Positions 45,375-56,970 are shown, numbered from the stretch's first letter. The stretch is 64,000 nucleotides of DNA from Tenericutes bacterium MZ-XQ (GCA_002838205.1 CP017950.1:1122858-1186857), one strand, 5' to 3'. The notes: a model not told the origin generated them from the sequence alone. Program-made: numbers and translations.

Positions 45375-46232
45375 TTATACGTCAAGCAAATATTTTAAAT
45401 CAACTTTTTCAAACGTATGTGATATTTTATCAAAATCATGTTTCTTTAATGCTTTGTGGGCTTTTTTCATAAATTTCTTTGGAATAACTTTTGTTCCTTT
45501 AATAAACCCTGGAACATCTTGGATGTATTTATCTATGACTTCAAAAACTTCTAAAGCATTAAATACTTTAATCTCTTGATGGATTCGATAAAACACGTAA
45601 TCCAAATGCGGAGGAAAAACAGTCATAGTATGTTCTTTAAACTCTATACCAATAACAAGTTTCTTACCCTCAGTTTTTAAAAAATGATAAGGTGGTACAT
45701 ATGTATCTAAATCTTGATAATATTTTTGTAAATCATAATGTTCATCTAAATATCTATAGATTGCAGATAACTTATCTGTATGCATGATAAAGTAATTACT
45801 CATAATAACAGGATTTTTATCAACATAAGCTTGCTTTAACATATGATAAACTTTAGATAAAACTTCGTACTTATAAGGCAGCACATCTTCAAACATTTCG
45901 TTGTAAATATGAAAATCAAATCGCTGACAGATTTTCTTCACAATTTCAAATAATTGATTTGCTACATAATTAGGTGTTAATAATGGCATTTCTAAATGAA
46001 AATTCAGATCTAAATAACGTGGACTTAACCTGTAAATATCTGGGACTTGAGATTTTGGCGTGATTAAAAACTTGGCTTGATGACCTAGTCTAGGATGTGT
46101 ATATAAAAATCTTACACTTTGTTCATCCATCTCAGTTTTGATACCTTCGATATCATCAAAAAATTGAATGAGTGTATCAAGGTCAATTTTACGACTTTTT
46201 TCCTTGAAAAAATGGATATGAAATTGAGCCAT
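45375..46232 (-). CDS. Uncharacterised protein, 285 aa
   Basis: Not recognised. It is soluble, rich in Tyr, Phe, His and Lys, with no membrane segment, no cysteine motif and no nucleotide-binding loop. It begins AQFHIHFFKEK and ends in a Lys-rich helical stretch (KKFMKKAHKALKKHDFDK) before a final acidic turn. A central IYRYLDEHYDLQKYYQDLDTY segment is probably helical. A clean frame, an ACCTACC-type weak ribosome site and a 9-bp gap to the next gene support a real gene. Its location between surE and the yczE-like gene gives no functional clue. Confidence 0.7.
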   Translation of the reverse strand: MAQFHIHFFKEKSRKIDLDTLIQFFDDIEGIKTEMDEQSVRFLYTHPRLGHQAKFLITPKSQVPDIYRLSPRYLDLNFHLEMPLLTPNYVANQLFEIVKKICQRFDFHIYNEMFEDVLPYKYEVLSKVYHMLKQAYVDKNPVIMSNYFIMHTDKLSAIYRYLDEHYDLQKYYQDLDTYVPPYHFLKTEGKKLVIGIEFKEHTMTVFPPHLDYVFYRIHQEIKVFNALEVFEVIDKYIQDVPGFIKGTKVIPKKFMKKAHKALKKHDFDKISHTFEKVDLKYLLDV

Positions 46233-46286
46233 ACCGACACCTACCTTTTATATGATTAGTTTATCACAAATATCATGTTTAAACAA

Positions 46287-47024
46287 TTAAGATGAAGGAT
46301 TCATGATCTCCTTAATTTTAGCATAATCCGTGCGATTAAGCTTAAGTGGTGTTATAGAAACATATCCCTCTTCATAAGCGTTAACATCGCTATCTGGATG
46401 TTCCTGATAATTAATAATACTCCCCTTGATATGGAAAATATCAGGTTTTTCTGATTTGACAAATTCTGCATGTTGATATCTTAAACCTTGAGTTGTTATT
46501 TTAACACCAATCGGTCTTTGAAAAGATTCCTTTGGGAAATTTATATTTAATATACCATCACCCTCATAAATCTTTGTTTCTAATATTTCATCGAAAAGTT
46601 TTATAGTTTCATCGTATAAATATGGTGGCATGGTAAAAGGTGATGAGATAGCAATTGCATCAACACCTAATATCTTTGCTTCATAAGCTGCTGAAACTGT
46701 TCCTGAGTAGTATATGTCTTTAGCGATATTTTGTCCACAGTTAATCCCTGATACAACAAGATCAAAATCAACATCAAAAACCTTAAGACCTAGTCTTACA
46801 GCATCAGCAGGTGTACCATCTACAACAAGTGTAGCTTTTGAACCATAAAGTGGTTCAGTCACAAATGTTTCTATACGTGATTTTATAGTTATTGCATGAC
46901 TTTTAGCACTTTGATGTGTCTTTGGTGCAGCAATATAAATATTTCCGTAAGGCGCTAATGCTCTGGCTAGAATCCCTAAGCCTTCTGCTTGATATCCATC
47001 ATCATTTACAACTAATATATTCAT
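46287..47024 (-). CDS. surE: 5'/3'-nucleotidase SurE
   Basis: Dephosphorylates nucleoside 5'- and 3'-monophosphates and short polyphosphates. It is 245 aa from the ATG at 47024 (GGGTGAA upstream, inside the ileS end). Metal-binding motifs are LVVNDDGYQAEG (residues 4-15), a Ser in KTHQSAKS (about 39), and VSGINCGQNIAKDIYYSGTV (about 90). It starts 5 bp past the ileS stop, so it is probably co-expressed under the Ile T-box, an uncommon combination. Confidence 0.95.
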   Translation of the reverse strand: MNILVVNDDGYQAEGLGILARALAPYGNIYIAAPKTHQSAKSHAITIKSRIETFVTEPLYGSKATLVVDGTPADAVRLGLKVFDVDFDLVVSGINCGQNIAKDIYYSGTVSAAYEAKILGVDAIAISSPFTMPPYLYDETIKLFDEILETKIYEGDGILNINFPKESFQRPIGVKITTQGLRYQHAEFVKSEKPDIFHIKGSIINYQEHPDSDVNAYEEGYVSITPLKLNRTDYAKIKEIMNPSS

Positions 47025-47029
47025 AAATT

Positions 47030-49726
47030 TCACCCATTTACAATTTTATCACAACGATCACATAATCCATTTTCATGTTTATGATCAACGACATTCCAAC
47101 AACGATCACAAGTTTCACCTTCTGCCTTTTTAACAGAAACTTCTAACTGATCACTTACTTCAATATGTACTTTAGAAACAATAAAAACTTGGTGCGCTTT
47201 AAAATCTAAATGGTCCATTGCTTCTTTTTGTGCTTTTGTAACTTTCAGTTCAACTTCAGCTTGAAGTGATTTTCCGATGATTTTTTGTTCTCTTGCTTCT
47301 TCTAATCTCTTTAAGACAAGATTTCTGACTTGTTCTAATGTATCAAAAGCAGCAAGTAAGTTTTCATCGATATTCTCATATATTTCAGGCATATTTTCTA
47401 AATAGACGTTTTCTAATTTTTCACCAGGTAAGAAACGATATGCTTCATCTGTTGTATGTGGTATGATTGGTGTTAATAATTTTAGCATATCTAAAAGTGT
47501 ATCATATAGAACCGATTGAACACTTCTTCGTTCTAATCCATCAGTTTTCTCGATGTATAAGATATCTTTTGTATAGTCTAGATAAAATGCACTCAGTTCA
47601 TTTGTCATAAATGAAACGATACCACGGTAGACACGATCAAATTGATAGTTATCATATGCTTCAATCATCTGATTAGAAAGTTGTCTAAACTTATCTGTCA
47701 TGACTTGATTCAATTTACCACGATTTTGATATGAGACATAATCTTTTTTAGGATCAAAATCACTGATATTACCTAAAACAAAACGAATGGTATTTCTGAT
47801 CTTACGATATCCTTCAGCGATTTGCTTCATCATTTCATCAGAGATTCTTACATCAGCTTGATAATCAACTGATGCTACCCATAATCTTAAAAGGTCAGCT
47901 CCTTGTACTTTCATGATTTTATTAGGATCAACCGCATTACCTAAGGATTTACTCATTTTTTTACCTTGACCATCCAATACAAAGCCATGAGAAACGACTT
48001 TTTTATATGGTGATTGTCCAAAAGCTGCAACCCCTGTAGATAAAGATGAGTTGAACCAACCTCTATATTGATCAGATCCTTCTAAATATAGGTCAGCTGG
48101 ATAAGGTAGACCTCTATCTTCTAAAACAGAATGTGAAGTACCAGAATCAAACCAAACATCCATGATGTCAGTTTCTTTTCTAAAGATACCATTTGGACTA
48201 CCCGGATGTGTATATCCTTTAGGGAGTAAATCTTTAGGATCTTTATCAAACCAAGCGTTAGAACCAAATTCACTAAAAACATCAGCAATATGATCTAGTA
48301 CCGCTTTATCTAAAATCGGTTCATCATTTTCTGCATAAAAAATTGGAATTGGAACACCCCATGCTCTTTGTCTTGAGATACACCAATCTTCTCTATTTGA
48401 TATCATATTCGAAATTCTTAGTTCACCCCAAGTTGGAATCCACTCAGCCTTTTTAACTTCATCTAATAACTCATTTTTGATTTTATCGATAGAAGCAAAC
48501 CATTGCGGTGTTGCTCTAAAGATGACTGGCTTTCTTGTTCTCCAGTCATGCGGATATGAATGGGTAAACTTAGAAAATTTTAATAAAACTCCAAGTTCAT
48601 CTAGTTTTTTAACAACTTCTTCATTAGCCACTTCATAATACATACCGTCAAATGGTCCTGATGCTTTTGTCATATATCCACGATCATCTACAGGACAGAA
48701 AATATCAAGTCCATATTGCTTACCAATTCTATAGTCATCTTCACCATGACCAGGTGCTGTGTGTACTAATCCCGTACCATCAGTATCTGTGACATGATCA
48801 CCTACAATGATTGGTGATATACGGTCATAAATTGGGTGCTTATATGTTTTTAAGTCTAAATCTTTACCTTTATAGCGTTTTAAGATTTTAGGATCATTAA
48901 ATCCTAACTCTTTAGAAACTTGGTCTAATAAAGTTTCAGTAACTACATATTTTTTACCGTTTGCTTCAAATAACACATATGTAAAGTCAGGATGAACAGA
49001 GATTGCTAAGTTTGCAGGGATCGTCCAAGGTGTTGTTGTCCATATCATATAGCTTGCATCTTTTAAGTCTTTATCATCTGATAAAGCTGGAAAGGCAACA
49101 TAGATTGAAATAGAAACTTTATCTTGATATTCGATTTCTGCTTCTGCAAGCGCAGATTCAGATGATGGTGACCAATAAACAGGTTTTAATCCCTTGTAGA
49201 TCAATCCTTTTTCAACCATTTTCGCAAAGACTTTTACTTGTCTACCTTCAAAATCTTTTGTTAAAGTGATATATGGATGATCCCAATCACCTAAAATACC
49301 TAAACGCTTAAACTGTTCTTTTTGTCTTTCAACTTGATCCATTGCATACTCATAGCATACCTTTCTATAATCAACTAAAGACATTTCCTTACGATTTACA
49401 CCTTTTTTAGTGACTGCAGTTTCAATAGGGAGCCCATGTGTATCCCATCCAGGAATATATGGAACAAAATTACCTTTCATAGTTTGGTAACGTAAAACAA
49501 AGTCTTTTAAGACCTTATTTAAAGCGTGTCCAATATGAATATCACCATTTGCATATGGAGGTCCATCATGCAAAATAAATGGCTTGTTGTCTTTGTTTTT
49601 TTCTAAGACTTTTTTGTAAAGATCCATATCCTCCCATGCTTTTTGAAATTCAATTTCCCTAACCCCTAAATTCCCTCTCATTGGAAAATCAGTTTTAGGC
49701 ATACTTAACGTGTCTTTGTAATCCAT
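47030..49726 (-). CDS. ileS: Isoleucyl-tRNA synthetase
   Basis: Class I synthetase charging tRNA-Ile, 898 aa from the ATG at 49726 (AAGGAGTG upstream). HIGH motif in [11 protein letters not shown] (about residue 58), CP1 editing domain (about 190-390) with [17 protein letters not shown] motif [10 protein letters not shown] (about 595), an anticodon domain, and the C-terminal zinc site CDRCWN...CDRCDK, which is intact. It is preceded by an Ile-specific T-box and followed after 5 bp by surE. It belongs to a reduced division cluster with sepF and ftsZ. Confidence 0.97.
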   Translation of the reverse strand: MDYKDTLSMPKTDFPMRGNLGVREIEFQKAWEDMDLYKKVLEKNKDNKPFILHDGPPYANGDIHIGHALNKVLKDFVLRYQTMKGNFVPYIPGWDTHGLPIETAVTKKGVNRKEMSLVDYRKVCYEYAMDQVERQKEQFKRLGILGDWDHPYITLTKDFEGRQVKVFAKMVEKGLIYKGLKPVYWSPSSESALAEAEIEYQDKVSISIYVAFPALSDDKDLKDASYMIWTTTPWTIPANLAISVHPDFTYVLFEANGKKYVVTETLLDQVSKELGFNDPKILKRYKGKDLDLKTYKHPIYDRISPIIVGDHVTDTDGTGLVHTAPGHGEDDYRIGKQYGLDIFCPVDDRGYMTKASGPFDGMYYEVANEEVVKKLDELGVLLKFSKFTHSYPHDWRTRKPVIFRATPQWFASIDKIKNELLDEVKKAEWIPTWGELRISNMISNREDWCISRQRAWGVPIPIFYAENDEPILDKAVLDHIADVFSEFGSNAWFDKDPKDLLPKGYTHPGSPNGIFRKETDIMDVWFDSGTSHSVLEDRGLPYPADLYLEGSDQYRGWFNSSLSTGVAAFGQSPYKKVVSHGFVLDGQGKKMSKSLGNAVDPNKIMKVQGADLLRLWVASVDYQADVRISDEMMKQIAEGYRKIRNTIRFVLGNISDFDPKKDYVSYQNRGKLNQVMTDKFRQLSNQMIEAYDNYQFDRVYRGIVSFMTNELSAFYLDYTKDILYIEKTDGLERRSVQSVLYDTLLDMLKLLTPIIPHTTDEAYRFLPGEKLENVYLENMPEIYENIDENLLAAFDTLEQVRNLVLKRLEEAREQKIIGKSLQAEVELKVTKAQKEAMDHLDFKAHQVFIVSKVHIEVSDQLEVSVKKAEGETCDRCWNVVDHKHENGLCDRCDKIVNG

Positions 49727-49751
49727 TTTATTCACTCCTTGTTATATAAAA

Positions 49752-49940
49752 ATAAAATCGTCCTTATCGCTAAGGACGAAATAAAATTCCGCGGTACCAC
49801 CTTAGTTCTAGGTTTCCCTAGCACTTAGTTTATTAAGATTGCTCCAAAGTGATATAAATCATTGTGTTTGTTACTAGGCTTACACCATCCCTAATTCGCT
49901 TAAAACCTTTACAAGATTTATGTGTCTTTTTCATTGCAAT
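49752..49940 (-). promoter_or_regulatory. T-box leader of ileS (Ile specifier)
   Basis: T-box sequence AGGTGGTACCGCGG at about 49789-49802. The terminator CGTCCTTA/TAAGGACG (49759-49778) is followed by ATTTTATTTTT. Stem I runs from ATTGC/GCAAT through the AATGAAAAAGA internal loop to a specifier loop with ATC (Ile) followed by A, then a 50-nt apical arm. This arm is missing in the Asp T-box at 5.1 kb. A possible -10 (TAGAAT) overlaps the end of sepF. Confidence 0.93.
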
Positions 49941-49954
49941 ATTTAATTTTTTTA

Positions 49955-50308
49955 TTATTCTACAATATCTTTTAAGAATGGATCCATCGAGCCATCTTTA
50001 TATACATCTTTGTTCGCAAACATGAATACTTTTTCTTGTACATGGACAATCTCGCCTTTAATCGCGTAAATGATACCTGAGAAAAATGCAATCACTTTGT
50101 TTGCCTGATCAATATCTAAAGGCTCAAAATTTAGAATCAGTGGTGCACCTTCCATCATTTGATCTGCAAGATGTGTAAGATAATTATCATCATCTGAACT
50201 TAATTTTTCAAAGATGATTCTTTCATATGTAGACTCTTTAGATTCAAGATTTAATCCATCTTGCTCATGCATTTGCTTTTTATTCTTATTTTTGCCAAAA
50301 AGTCCCAT
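49955..50308 (-). CDS. sepF: Cell division protein SepF
   Basis: FtsZ-bundling protein of 117 aa. It has an N-terminal membrane-targeting helix (MGLFGKNKNKK), a linker, and the SepF core with PLILNFEPLDIDQANKVIAFFSGIIYAIKGEI (about 55-86). The final strand EKVFMFANKD matches SepF (usual length 110-150). It follows the yggS-like gene by 8 bp and precedes the ileS T-box. With FtsZ in the same cluster and no ftsA visible, SepF is a good candidate for the FtsZ membrane anchor. Confidence 0.92.
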   Translation of the reverse strand: MGLFGKNKNKKQMHEQDGLNLESKESTYERIIFEKLSSDDDNYLTHLADQMMEGAPLILNFEPLDIDQANKVIAFFSGIIYAIKGEIVHVQEKVFMFANKDVYKDGSMDPFLKDIVE

Positions 50309-50316
50309 ATATCCTC

Positions 50317-50907
50317 CTAGTTTAGCAACTCATAAAATTTTCTACCAATGCGTAAATGTGTCGCGTGATGTTTGATTGCTAAATGATAATCTTCTGTCAT
50401 CCCCATTGATAAAAGTGGAAGGTTATAAGCTTTTGATAAAGCATTCATTTTTTTGAAAGCTTCTTCAGTAGCAACCTCATCTTGATCTTTACCCATGGTC
50501 ATAAATCCGACTAATTCTATTTTATCATATTTTTTAATTTCTAAAAGAAATTGGTCCAATTTATCGACATATATGCCACTTTTTTGTGGTTCTTCTGTCA
50601 AATTTAATTGAATAAAGCATTTAATTTTCTTAGTTGCGTGTTTCTGGATTTCTTTTGCGACTGATAAACGGTCAAGTGTGTGTAGATAATCAATTTGATT
50701 AATGATATCTTTGACTTTATTGGATTGGAGATGTCCAATAAAATGCCACTTAACATCCAAGTCACTTAATGCTTCTATCTTTTCAGTCATCATTTGCACT
50801 CTATTTTCACCAAAGTCATGGTAACCTTTGCTATAGATTTTTCTCAATTCTTGCGGTGAAAAATATTTTGATGCACAGATAACTGTACCTTTATAATCTT
50901 TAATCAT
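50317..50907 (-). CDS. YggS/PROSC family PLP-homeostasis protein, N-terminally short
   Basis: Fold-type III PLP-binding protein of 196 aa. The PLP lysine is K14 in VICASKYFSPQELR; in most relatives it lies near residue 35, so about 20 N-terminal residues are missing. No alternative upstream start exists because the gene begins in the ychF stop (ATGA). Other features fit: DFGENRVQMM, WHFIGHLQSNKVKDI, LLSMGMTEDYHLAIKHHATHLRIGRKFYE. It is the ylmE equivalent of the division cluster and probably maintains PLP supply to enzymes such as OraE, OrtB, Alr and Orr. Confidence 0.9.
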   Translation of the reverse strand: MIKDYKGTVICASKYFSPQELRKIYSKGYHDFGENRVQMMTEKIEALSDLDVKWHFIGHLQSNKVKDIINQIDYLHTLDRLSVAKEIQKHATKKIKCFIQLNLTEEPQKSGIYVDKLDQFLLEIKKYDKIELVGFMTMGKDQDEVATEEAFKKMNALSKAYNLPLLSMGMTEDYHLAIKHHATHLRIGRKFYELLN

Positions 50908-52001
50908 ACGTTAAATCTAAAGAGCATGATATCTCCATCTTTAACTAAATACTCTTTACCCTCTAATCTAACTCTTCCAGCTTCTTTAGCTTTTTGAGGT
51001 GTCTCGTATTTCAGTAAGTCATCATAAGCTAAAGTTTCAGCTTTAATAAATCCTCTTTCAAAGTCACTATGAATAATTCCAGCACATTCAGGTGCTTTCA
51101 TACCTTGCTTAAATGTCCAAGCTCTAACCTCTGGTTCACCAGCAGTAAAATATGTTTTTAAGCCAAGCAAATCATAACTGCGATCAATCACTTGATTAAG
51201 TCCTGACTTTTTAAGTCCATAAGCTTCTAAGAAATGTGCTTGTTCCTCTGGATTAAGTGATGCGATTTCCATTTCTACTTGTGCAGAAATTAAAACAACT
51301 TCTGTGCCTTCTTTATGCGCATAATCTAAAACATCTTGATAAAACTTATTTGAATCAGCTTCCATCAAGTCTTCTTCTGAAACGTTTGCAATATAGATCA
51401 TTGGTTTTAATGATAATAAATTAAAACTTTTTATCAGTTTTTTATCTTCATCAGAAAACTCCAATGTCCTTGGGCTTATGTTTTGATCAAGTGCTTCTTT
51501 GATTTTATTCAAAACTTGTAGTTCTTCTTGCGCTTCTTTAACTTTTGCTTTTGCTTTTTTATCTAATCTAGAGATTCTTTTTTCAACAACTTCCAAATCT
51601 GCTAAGTTGAGTTCTAATTTAATCGTTTCAATATCTCTAACTGGATCAATGTTGCCTTCAACATGGGTAATGTTTTCGTCTTCAAAACATCTAACCACTT
51701 GGCAGATTGCATCAACTTCACGAATGTGTGATAGGAATTGGTTCCCTAAACCTTCACCTTTTGATGCGCCCTTGACTAAGCCTGCAATATCAATAAACTC
51801 ATAAGCAGTCGGCACAACTTTTTTTGGTTTATAAATGCGCGCTAAAACATCTAAACGTTCATCTTGTACATAGACAACACCAACATTTGGATCAATCGTC
51901 GCAAACGGATAATTAGCAGCTAATGCTTCCGCTTTTGTAATGGCATTAAATAATGTTGATTTACCAACATTTGGTAATCCAACGATTCCTGCTTTCAACA
52001 T
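50904..52001 (-). CDS. ychF: Ribosome-associated ATPase YchF
   Basis: OBG-family P-loop ATPase of 365 aa binding the ribosome. P-loop GLPNVGKSTLFNA (residues 7-19), FATIDPNVGVVYVQDERLD (about 37), IDIAGLVKGASKGEGLGNQFL (about 70), and a C-terminal TGS domain (about 280-365) ending FRFNV. Role: stress and redox response and translation fidelity, as known for the family. It begins 40 bp after ftsZ and overlaps the yggS-like gene by 4 bp; this insertion into the ftsZ-ylmE-sepF order is not standard. Confidence 0.96.
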   Translation of the reverse strand: MLKAGIVGLPNVGKSTLFNAITKAEALAANYPFATIDPNVGVVYVQDERLDVLARIYKPKKVVPTAYEFIDIAGLVKGASKGEGLGNQFLSHIREVDAICQVVRCFEDENITHVEGNIDPVRDIETIKLELNLADLEVVEKRISRLDKKAKAKVKEAQEELQVLNKIKEALDQNISPRTLEFSDEDKKLIKSFNLLSLKPMIYIANVSEEDLMEADSNKFYQDVLDYAHKEGTEVVLISAQVEMEIASLNPEEQAHFLEAYGLKKSGLNQVIDRSYDLLGLKTYFTAGEPEVRAWTFKQGMKAPECAGIIHSDFERGFIKAETLAYDDLLKYETPQKAKEAGRVRLEGKEYLVKDGDIMLFRFNV

Positions 52002-52021
52002 AAATCATTCCTCGTTTCATT

Positions 52022-52043
52022 AAAAAAGGCTGTTCGCCTTTTT
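52022..52043 (-). terminator. Terminator between ftsZ and ychF
   Basis: AAAAAGGC, GAAC, AGCCTTTTTT on the minus strand directly after the ftsZ stop. The stem is short and AT-rich outside the GGC/GCC core, so partial read-through into ychF is likely. Confidence 0.65.
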
Positions 52044-53184
52044 AAAATTTTGATTTTTTAGCAAGCCATGAAGGTAGGCTACGCTTGTTACCTTCTTTAA
52101 CGCCTTCATGTGCTTCCTCTTCATCGTATTCTTTTTCTACTAAGCCTTGGTCTGTTAATTGCATTTGATCAGTAGATGTCTTGTTAAATATTTCTGAAGC
52201 TAAGTTTTCAATCGTTGAACCTTTAGCTTTTAATTCATATCCTGTTGCAATGACTGTTACAATCATTTCATCATCTAAATCTTCATTGACTGTTGTTCCA
52301 TAAATGATGTTTAGGTCACGATCAGTTGCATTTCTAATTTCTGATAAGGCTTGTCCAGTTTCGATTAATGTAATATTTGTTCCTGAAGTAATATTAACGA
52401 TTGCATCAGTTGCTCCATCAATAGAAACTTCTAACAATTTAGAGTGAATAGCTTTTCTAGCTGCTTCAATGGCACGATCTTCACCGGATGCAATCCCAAC
52501 ACCCATGAGTGCAGTACCTTTATTTTCCATAACAGTTCTAACATCTGCAAAGTCAACATTGATTAAACCTGGAATAGCGATAATTTCAGCAATCCCTTGA
52601 ACACCTTGACGAAGCACATTGTCAGATTCTCTAAATGCATCAAGTAATTGAGTTGTTGGCCCAGATACGGCAAGTAATCTTTCGTTTGGTACAACAATTA
52701 AAGTATCTACATGCGGTTTCAATTCTTCTAAACCCATAATTGCTGCTTGCATACGAGCAGGACCTTCAAACGCGAATGGTTTTGTAACGATACCAATCGT
52801 TAAGCATCCCATCTCTTTAGCTTTTTTAGCAATAATTGGTGCGGCACCTGTCCCAGTTCCACCGCCCATACCAGCAGTGATAAAGACCATGTCTGCATCT
52901 TTTAATACTTCTTCAATATCATCAATGGATTCAAGTGCGGCTTCTTTACCAACTTCTGATTTTGCACCAGCACCTAAACCTCTTGTTAAGTATTTGCCTA
53001 GTTGAACACGTGTTTCAGCTTTAGATACTTTTAAAACTTGAGCATCAGTATTCATCGCAACAAAAGTGACGCCTTTAACGTCATTTTCGATCATACGATT
53101 GACTGCGTTTCCGCCTCCACCTCCAACACCGATAACTTTGATAATAGGTTTTTGATTAAAATTATCTGACTCTCCGAATACCAT
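52042..53184 (-). CDS. ftsZ: Cell division protein FtsZ
   Basis: Tubulin-like GTPase forming the Z-ring, 380 aa. GTP-binding segments: [15 protein letters not shown] (about residues 17-31), the tubulin signature [16 protein letters not shown] (about 104-119), and [11 protein letters not shown]. The C-terminal conserved peptide [13 protein letters not shown] is kept, so it should bind a membrane anchor such as SepF. The start has AGGAGGGAA. ftsA is not adjacent. Presence of FtsZ, SepF and the YggS-like gene argues for FtsZ-based division in this lineage. Confidence 0.97.
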   Translation of the reverse strand: MVFGESDNFNQKPIIKVIGVGGGGGNAVNRMIENDVKGVTFVAMNTDAQVLKVSKAETRVQLGKYLTRGLGAGAKSEVGKEAALESIDDIEEVLKDADMVFITAGMGGGTGTGAAPIIAKKAKEMGCLTIGIVTKPFAFEGPARMQAAIMGLEELKPHVDTLIVVPNERLLAVSGPTTQLLDAFRESDNVLRQGVQGIAEIIAIPGLINVDFADVRTVMENKGTALMGVGIASGEDRAIEAARKAIHSKLLEVSIDGATDAIVNITSGTNITLIETGQALSEIRNATDRDLNIIYGTTVNEDLDDEMIVTVIATGYELKAKGSTIENLASEIFNKTSTDQMQLTDQGLVEKEYDEEEAHEGVKEGNKRSLPSWLAKKSKF

Positions 53185-53247
53185 AGGTCTATTCCCTCCT
53201 AGTTACTAACTCTATTTTACACGATTTATCTTTTAAAATAAAGATAA

Positions 53248-54410
<1,163 letters not shown>

Positions 54411-54430
54411 GTTAAAGTATTTAAAATATT

Positions 54431-54469
54431 AGCTGTACCCTAGGAAACCAGCTAAAACAAAACAGGGAG
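54431..54469 (+). promoter_or_regulatory. preQ1-I riboswitch upstream of queT
   Basis: P1 AGCTG (54431-54435) pairs with CAGCT (54449-54453). The loop contains CCCT (54438-54441), complementary to AGGG (54464-54467) in the ribosome site AGGGAG. The A-rich tail AAAACAAAACAGGG is the hallmark of the class I H-type pseudoknot. Ligand binding would hide the Shine-Dalgarno, so control is translational. Confidence 0.9.
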
Positions 54470-54476
54470 ATTAAAA

Positions 54477-54962
54477 GTGAAAAATTTCGTTTTAAAAGAT
54501 TTTTTATTGCAGTCTATGATTGCTGCAATGTATGTTGTCTTGGTATTTGTGTTTCAATTCTTAAGTTTTGAAACCGTACAGTTTAGAATCGCTGAAGTTT
54601 TACTCATCTTAGTGTTTTTTAATAAAAAGCACTTCATTGGATTAACGATTGGAACATTTGTTGCGAACTATCTCATGAGTCCTTATGGCTTAGTTGATGC
54701 TTTGTTTGGTACTCTTGCCACAGTCATAGCTTTAATTCTAATGATTTTAATGAGTAAACCAAAATGGTTATCTTTATTATTTCCAGCGATCAGTAATGGT
54801 ATTGTTATTGGATTAATGATATCAGTGATGAATCAAATTCCGTTTCTACCGATTGCAATGTGGGTTTTCCTTGGTGAAGCAGTCGTTATGTTACTTCTTG
54901 GATATCCACTATATACTTATTTAAACAAGAATCAACATTTTAAAGAAATGATGGGAAGCTAA
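54477..54962 (+). CDS. queT: QueT family queuosine-precursor transporter
   Basis: Membrane S-component-like protein of 161 aa with five or six helices, starting at GTG 7 nt after AGGGAG. The sequence LLQSMIAAMYVVLVFVFQ and FETVQFRIAEVLLILVFFNKK followed by GTFVANYLMSPYGLVDALFGT is typical of QueT. It probably imports preQ1 or queuine with an ECF module encoded elsewhere. The preQ1 riboswitch upstream and the divergent tgt strongly support the call. No queC/D/E/F genes are visible, so salvage rather than synthesis is likely. Confidence 0.94.
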   Translation: MKNFVLKDFLLQSMIAAMYVVLVFVFQFLSFETVQFRIAEVLLILVFFNKKHFIGLTIGTFVANYLMSPYGLVDALFGTLATVIALILMILMSKPKWLSLLFPAISNGIVIGLMISVMNQIPFLPIAMWVFLGEAVVMLLLGYPLYTYLNKNQHFKEMMGS

Positions 54963-54971
54963 GTGCTTCCC
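54953..54971. terminator. queT terminator with the stop codon in its loop
   Basis: GGGAAGC, TAAGT, GCTTCCC then ATTTTTTATTTT. The TAA stop of queT (54960-54962) is part of the loop. It may also serve galM, which ends at 54977 on the other strand. Confidence 0.88.
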
Positions 54972-54976
54972 ATTTT

Positions 54977-55951
54977 TTATTTTATATATGGTTTATAGGT
55001 AATGAATTGATGATAAAGTTCATCTTTATTTAAAATTGCACTATTTAAACTTTTATGATGAATACCGCCTGGTTCATATTGACATTCAAATGTGAATGAT
55101 GAGTGGATAGCATCTTGATCATATGGACCATCTAAACTGATAATCGCAGGATCATTATGAGTATAAACAACCACTGCTGGGTATGATGTATAAACATCAA
55201 GACCAATACGACTTATAGGATCATATGCAGATGCTTTAACTGCATCATCACTTAAATTATCAAATATCCATGCATGATCAAAACCGTTAAAAGGAGTATG
55301 TTGCATGTCTTTAATAGCGTCTCTAAATCGTTTTGGCTCTCTAAAATCAAAAGGAGTATTTGTGACTTGATCGACGCTTTTTAAAAGGTGTTTTTCATCG
55401 ATGTTTAAATATTTTGAGGCTTTAATCGTGATTTCATGATCAAGAATTGTTTTATTTTTTTGATTTAGATTAAAATATGCATGATTCGTAATATTACATA
55501 ATGTATCTTTTGTAGAATGTGCATCAAAATCAATATGTAGTGCACCTTCTTGATCAAGCTCATAAGTGACATCCAAAGTTAGTTTTCCTGGATACCCTTC
55601 TTCTAAATCATCTGAAATATATCTGAAGACCACTTTTGAATCTGTCTTAGATACTACATCAAAGTTTTGTGTGGAAAAACCTTTAGGCCCTCCATGAAGC
55701 GATGTAACATCTGAATGATAAGGTTTCACTTCATATGGTTGTCCATGAATTTCATAACTAGGGACAACCAGTCTTCCACTTGTTCTACCTATCGTTTTGC
55801 CGTAAAACGCTAAATTGTGCATATACTCATCAATCGTTTTTGGAGTAATGATTAAATGATGCCCATGATATTGATACTTATAAATACCAGCACCATATGA
55901 AATCAAAGTTACTTCTGCAATTTTATTTTTTAATACAACTGTTTTGATCAT
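54977..55951 (-). CDS. galM: Aldose 1-epimerase (mutarotase)
   Basis: Interconverts alpha and beta anomers of aldoses. It is 324 aa from the ATG at 55951 (GGAG upstream). Catalytic residues are in CNITNHAYFNLNQ (His, about residue 170) and in TFECQYEPGGIHH near the C-terminus (Glu region). GRTSGRL and NGFDHAWIF are also typical. It lies 14 bp after mutY in a run with a histidine phosphatase. No galactose genes are nearby, so its sugar partner is unclear. Confidence 0.92.
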   Translation of the reverse strand: MIKTVVLKNKIAEVTLISYGAGIYKYQYHGHHLIITPKTIDEYMHNLAFYGKTIGRTSGRLVVPSYEIHGQPYEVKPYHSDVTSLHGGPKGFSTQNFDVVSKTDSKVVFRYISDDLEEGYPGKLTLDVTYELDQEGALHIDFDAHSTKDTLCNITNHAYFNLNQKNKTILDHEITIKASKYLNIDEKHLLKSVDQVTNTPFDFREPKRFRDAIKDMQHTPFNGFDHAWIFDNLSDDAVKASAYDPISRIGLDVYTSYPAVVVYTHNDPAIISLDGPYDQDAIHSSFTFECQYEPGGIHHKSLNSAILNKDELYHQFITYKPYIK

Positions 55952-55965
55952 ATCTATATCTCCAA

Positions 55966-56970
55966 TCACTTGATTTTCCGATGCGCTATAGCCATTGGTA
56001 TCTGATTTAGTTCATTCGTACTTAACTTGATCCATTCTGTTTTAGGTTTTGTTATAAGTCTTGTTTCATAAACACGCATCATCCAAATTTGGTGTGTAAA
56101 TATATGTTTAACCGTCTTTTCTTCATGTATGACATCTAAAACTACGCCTTCTTGTTCAAGGTGATTTAACACGTCATATATGCTTTCGCTTTCAAACTGA
56201 GGATATTCATACATGCCCTCAAGCAAACTTTCTGTTCGCTTTCTTAAATATATATATCCATTTTGATCATATATTTTTAAGGTCATATAATTAAACTCTT
56301 TTTTATCATTAAGTTTGGATAACACTGGTCTTTCGTCTTGAATACCTAACTCATAGGCTTGACAATGTTCTTTAAGTGGACATATCTCACATTTAGGATT
56401 CTTGGGTCTACAGATCGTAGCGCCTAGTTCCATCATTGCTTGTGTATACTTATAAGGCGTTGCTTTTTCAATATAGGACTGATTGATTTGATCAAGAGTT
56501 TTTCTGTTTTTTTCAGTTCTCATATCATCTGCTATATTCAAATATCTAGATAAGACTCTAATAACATTACCGTCAAGCGCACTATATGGCTTATTATATG
56601 CAATAGACATAATCGCACCTGCAGTATAATGACCAATGCCAGGCAGAGATAATACATCCTTATATGCATTTGGAAAAACACTGTTAAAAGATTCCACTAT
56701 CATTTTTGCAGCTTTCAACATATATTTAAACCTTCGGTAATACCCCAATCCTTCAACATCCTTTTTTAAAGTTTCTTCGTCCGTTTTTGAAAGGGTTTTG
56801 ATATCTGGATATTTCTTTATAAAACGTTCAAAAAAGGGTAAGACAGTTTCAACTTGTGTCTGTTGAAGCATAATCTCACTTACCCATATGTTGTATGGAT
56901 TTGTAGTTTCTCGAAAAAGAAGCTTTCTATGATTCTCATCATACCAAGCTTCTAATCTTTTAATATCCAT
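55966..56970 (-). CDS. mutY: A/G-specific adenine glycosylase MutY
   Basis: Removes adenine mispaired with 8-oxoguanine. It is 334 aa from the ATG at 56970. Helix-hairpin-helix LPGIGHYTAGAIMS (about residues 107-120) with the catalytic Asp in YSALDGNVIRVLSR (about 130). The 4Fe-4S cluster ligands CRPKNPKCEICPLKEHC (C-x6-C-x2-C-x5-C, about 186-202) are complete. The C-terminal NUDIX-like domain (about 220-334) recognises 8-oxoG. It overlaps the histidine-phosphatase stop by 1 bp (TAATG). Confidence 0.95.
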   Translation of the reverse strand: MDIKRLEAWYDENHRKLLFRETTNPYNIWVSEIMLQQTQVETVLPFFERFIKKYPDIKTLSKTDEETLKKDVEGLGYYRRFKYMLKAAKMIVESFNSVFPNAYKDVLSLPGIGHYTAGAIMSIAYNKPYSALDGNVIRVLSRYLNIADDMRTEKNRKTLDQINQSYIEKATPYKYTQAMMELGATICRPKNPKCEICPLKEHCQAYELGIQDERPVLSKLNDKKEFNYMTLKIYDQNGYIYLRKRTESLLEGMYEYPQFESESIYDVLNHLEQEGVVLDVIHEEKTVKHIFTHQIWMMRVYETRLITKPKTEWIKLSTNELNQIPMAIAHRKIK

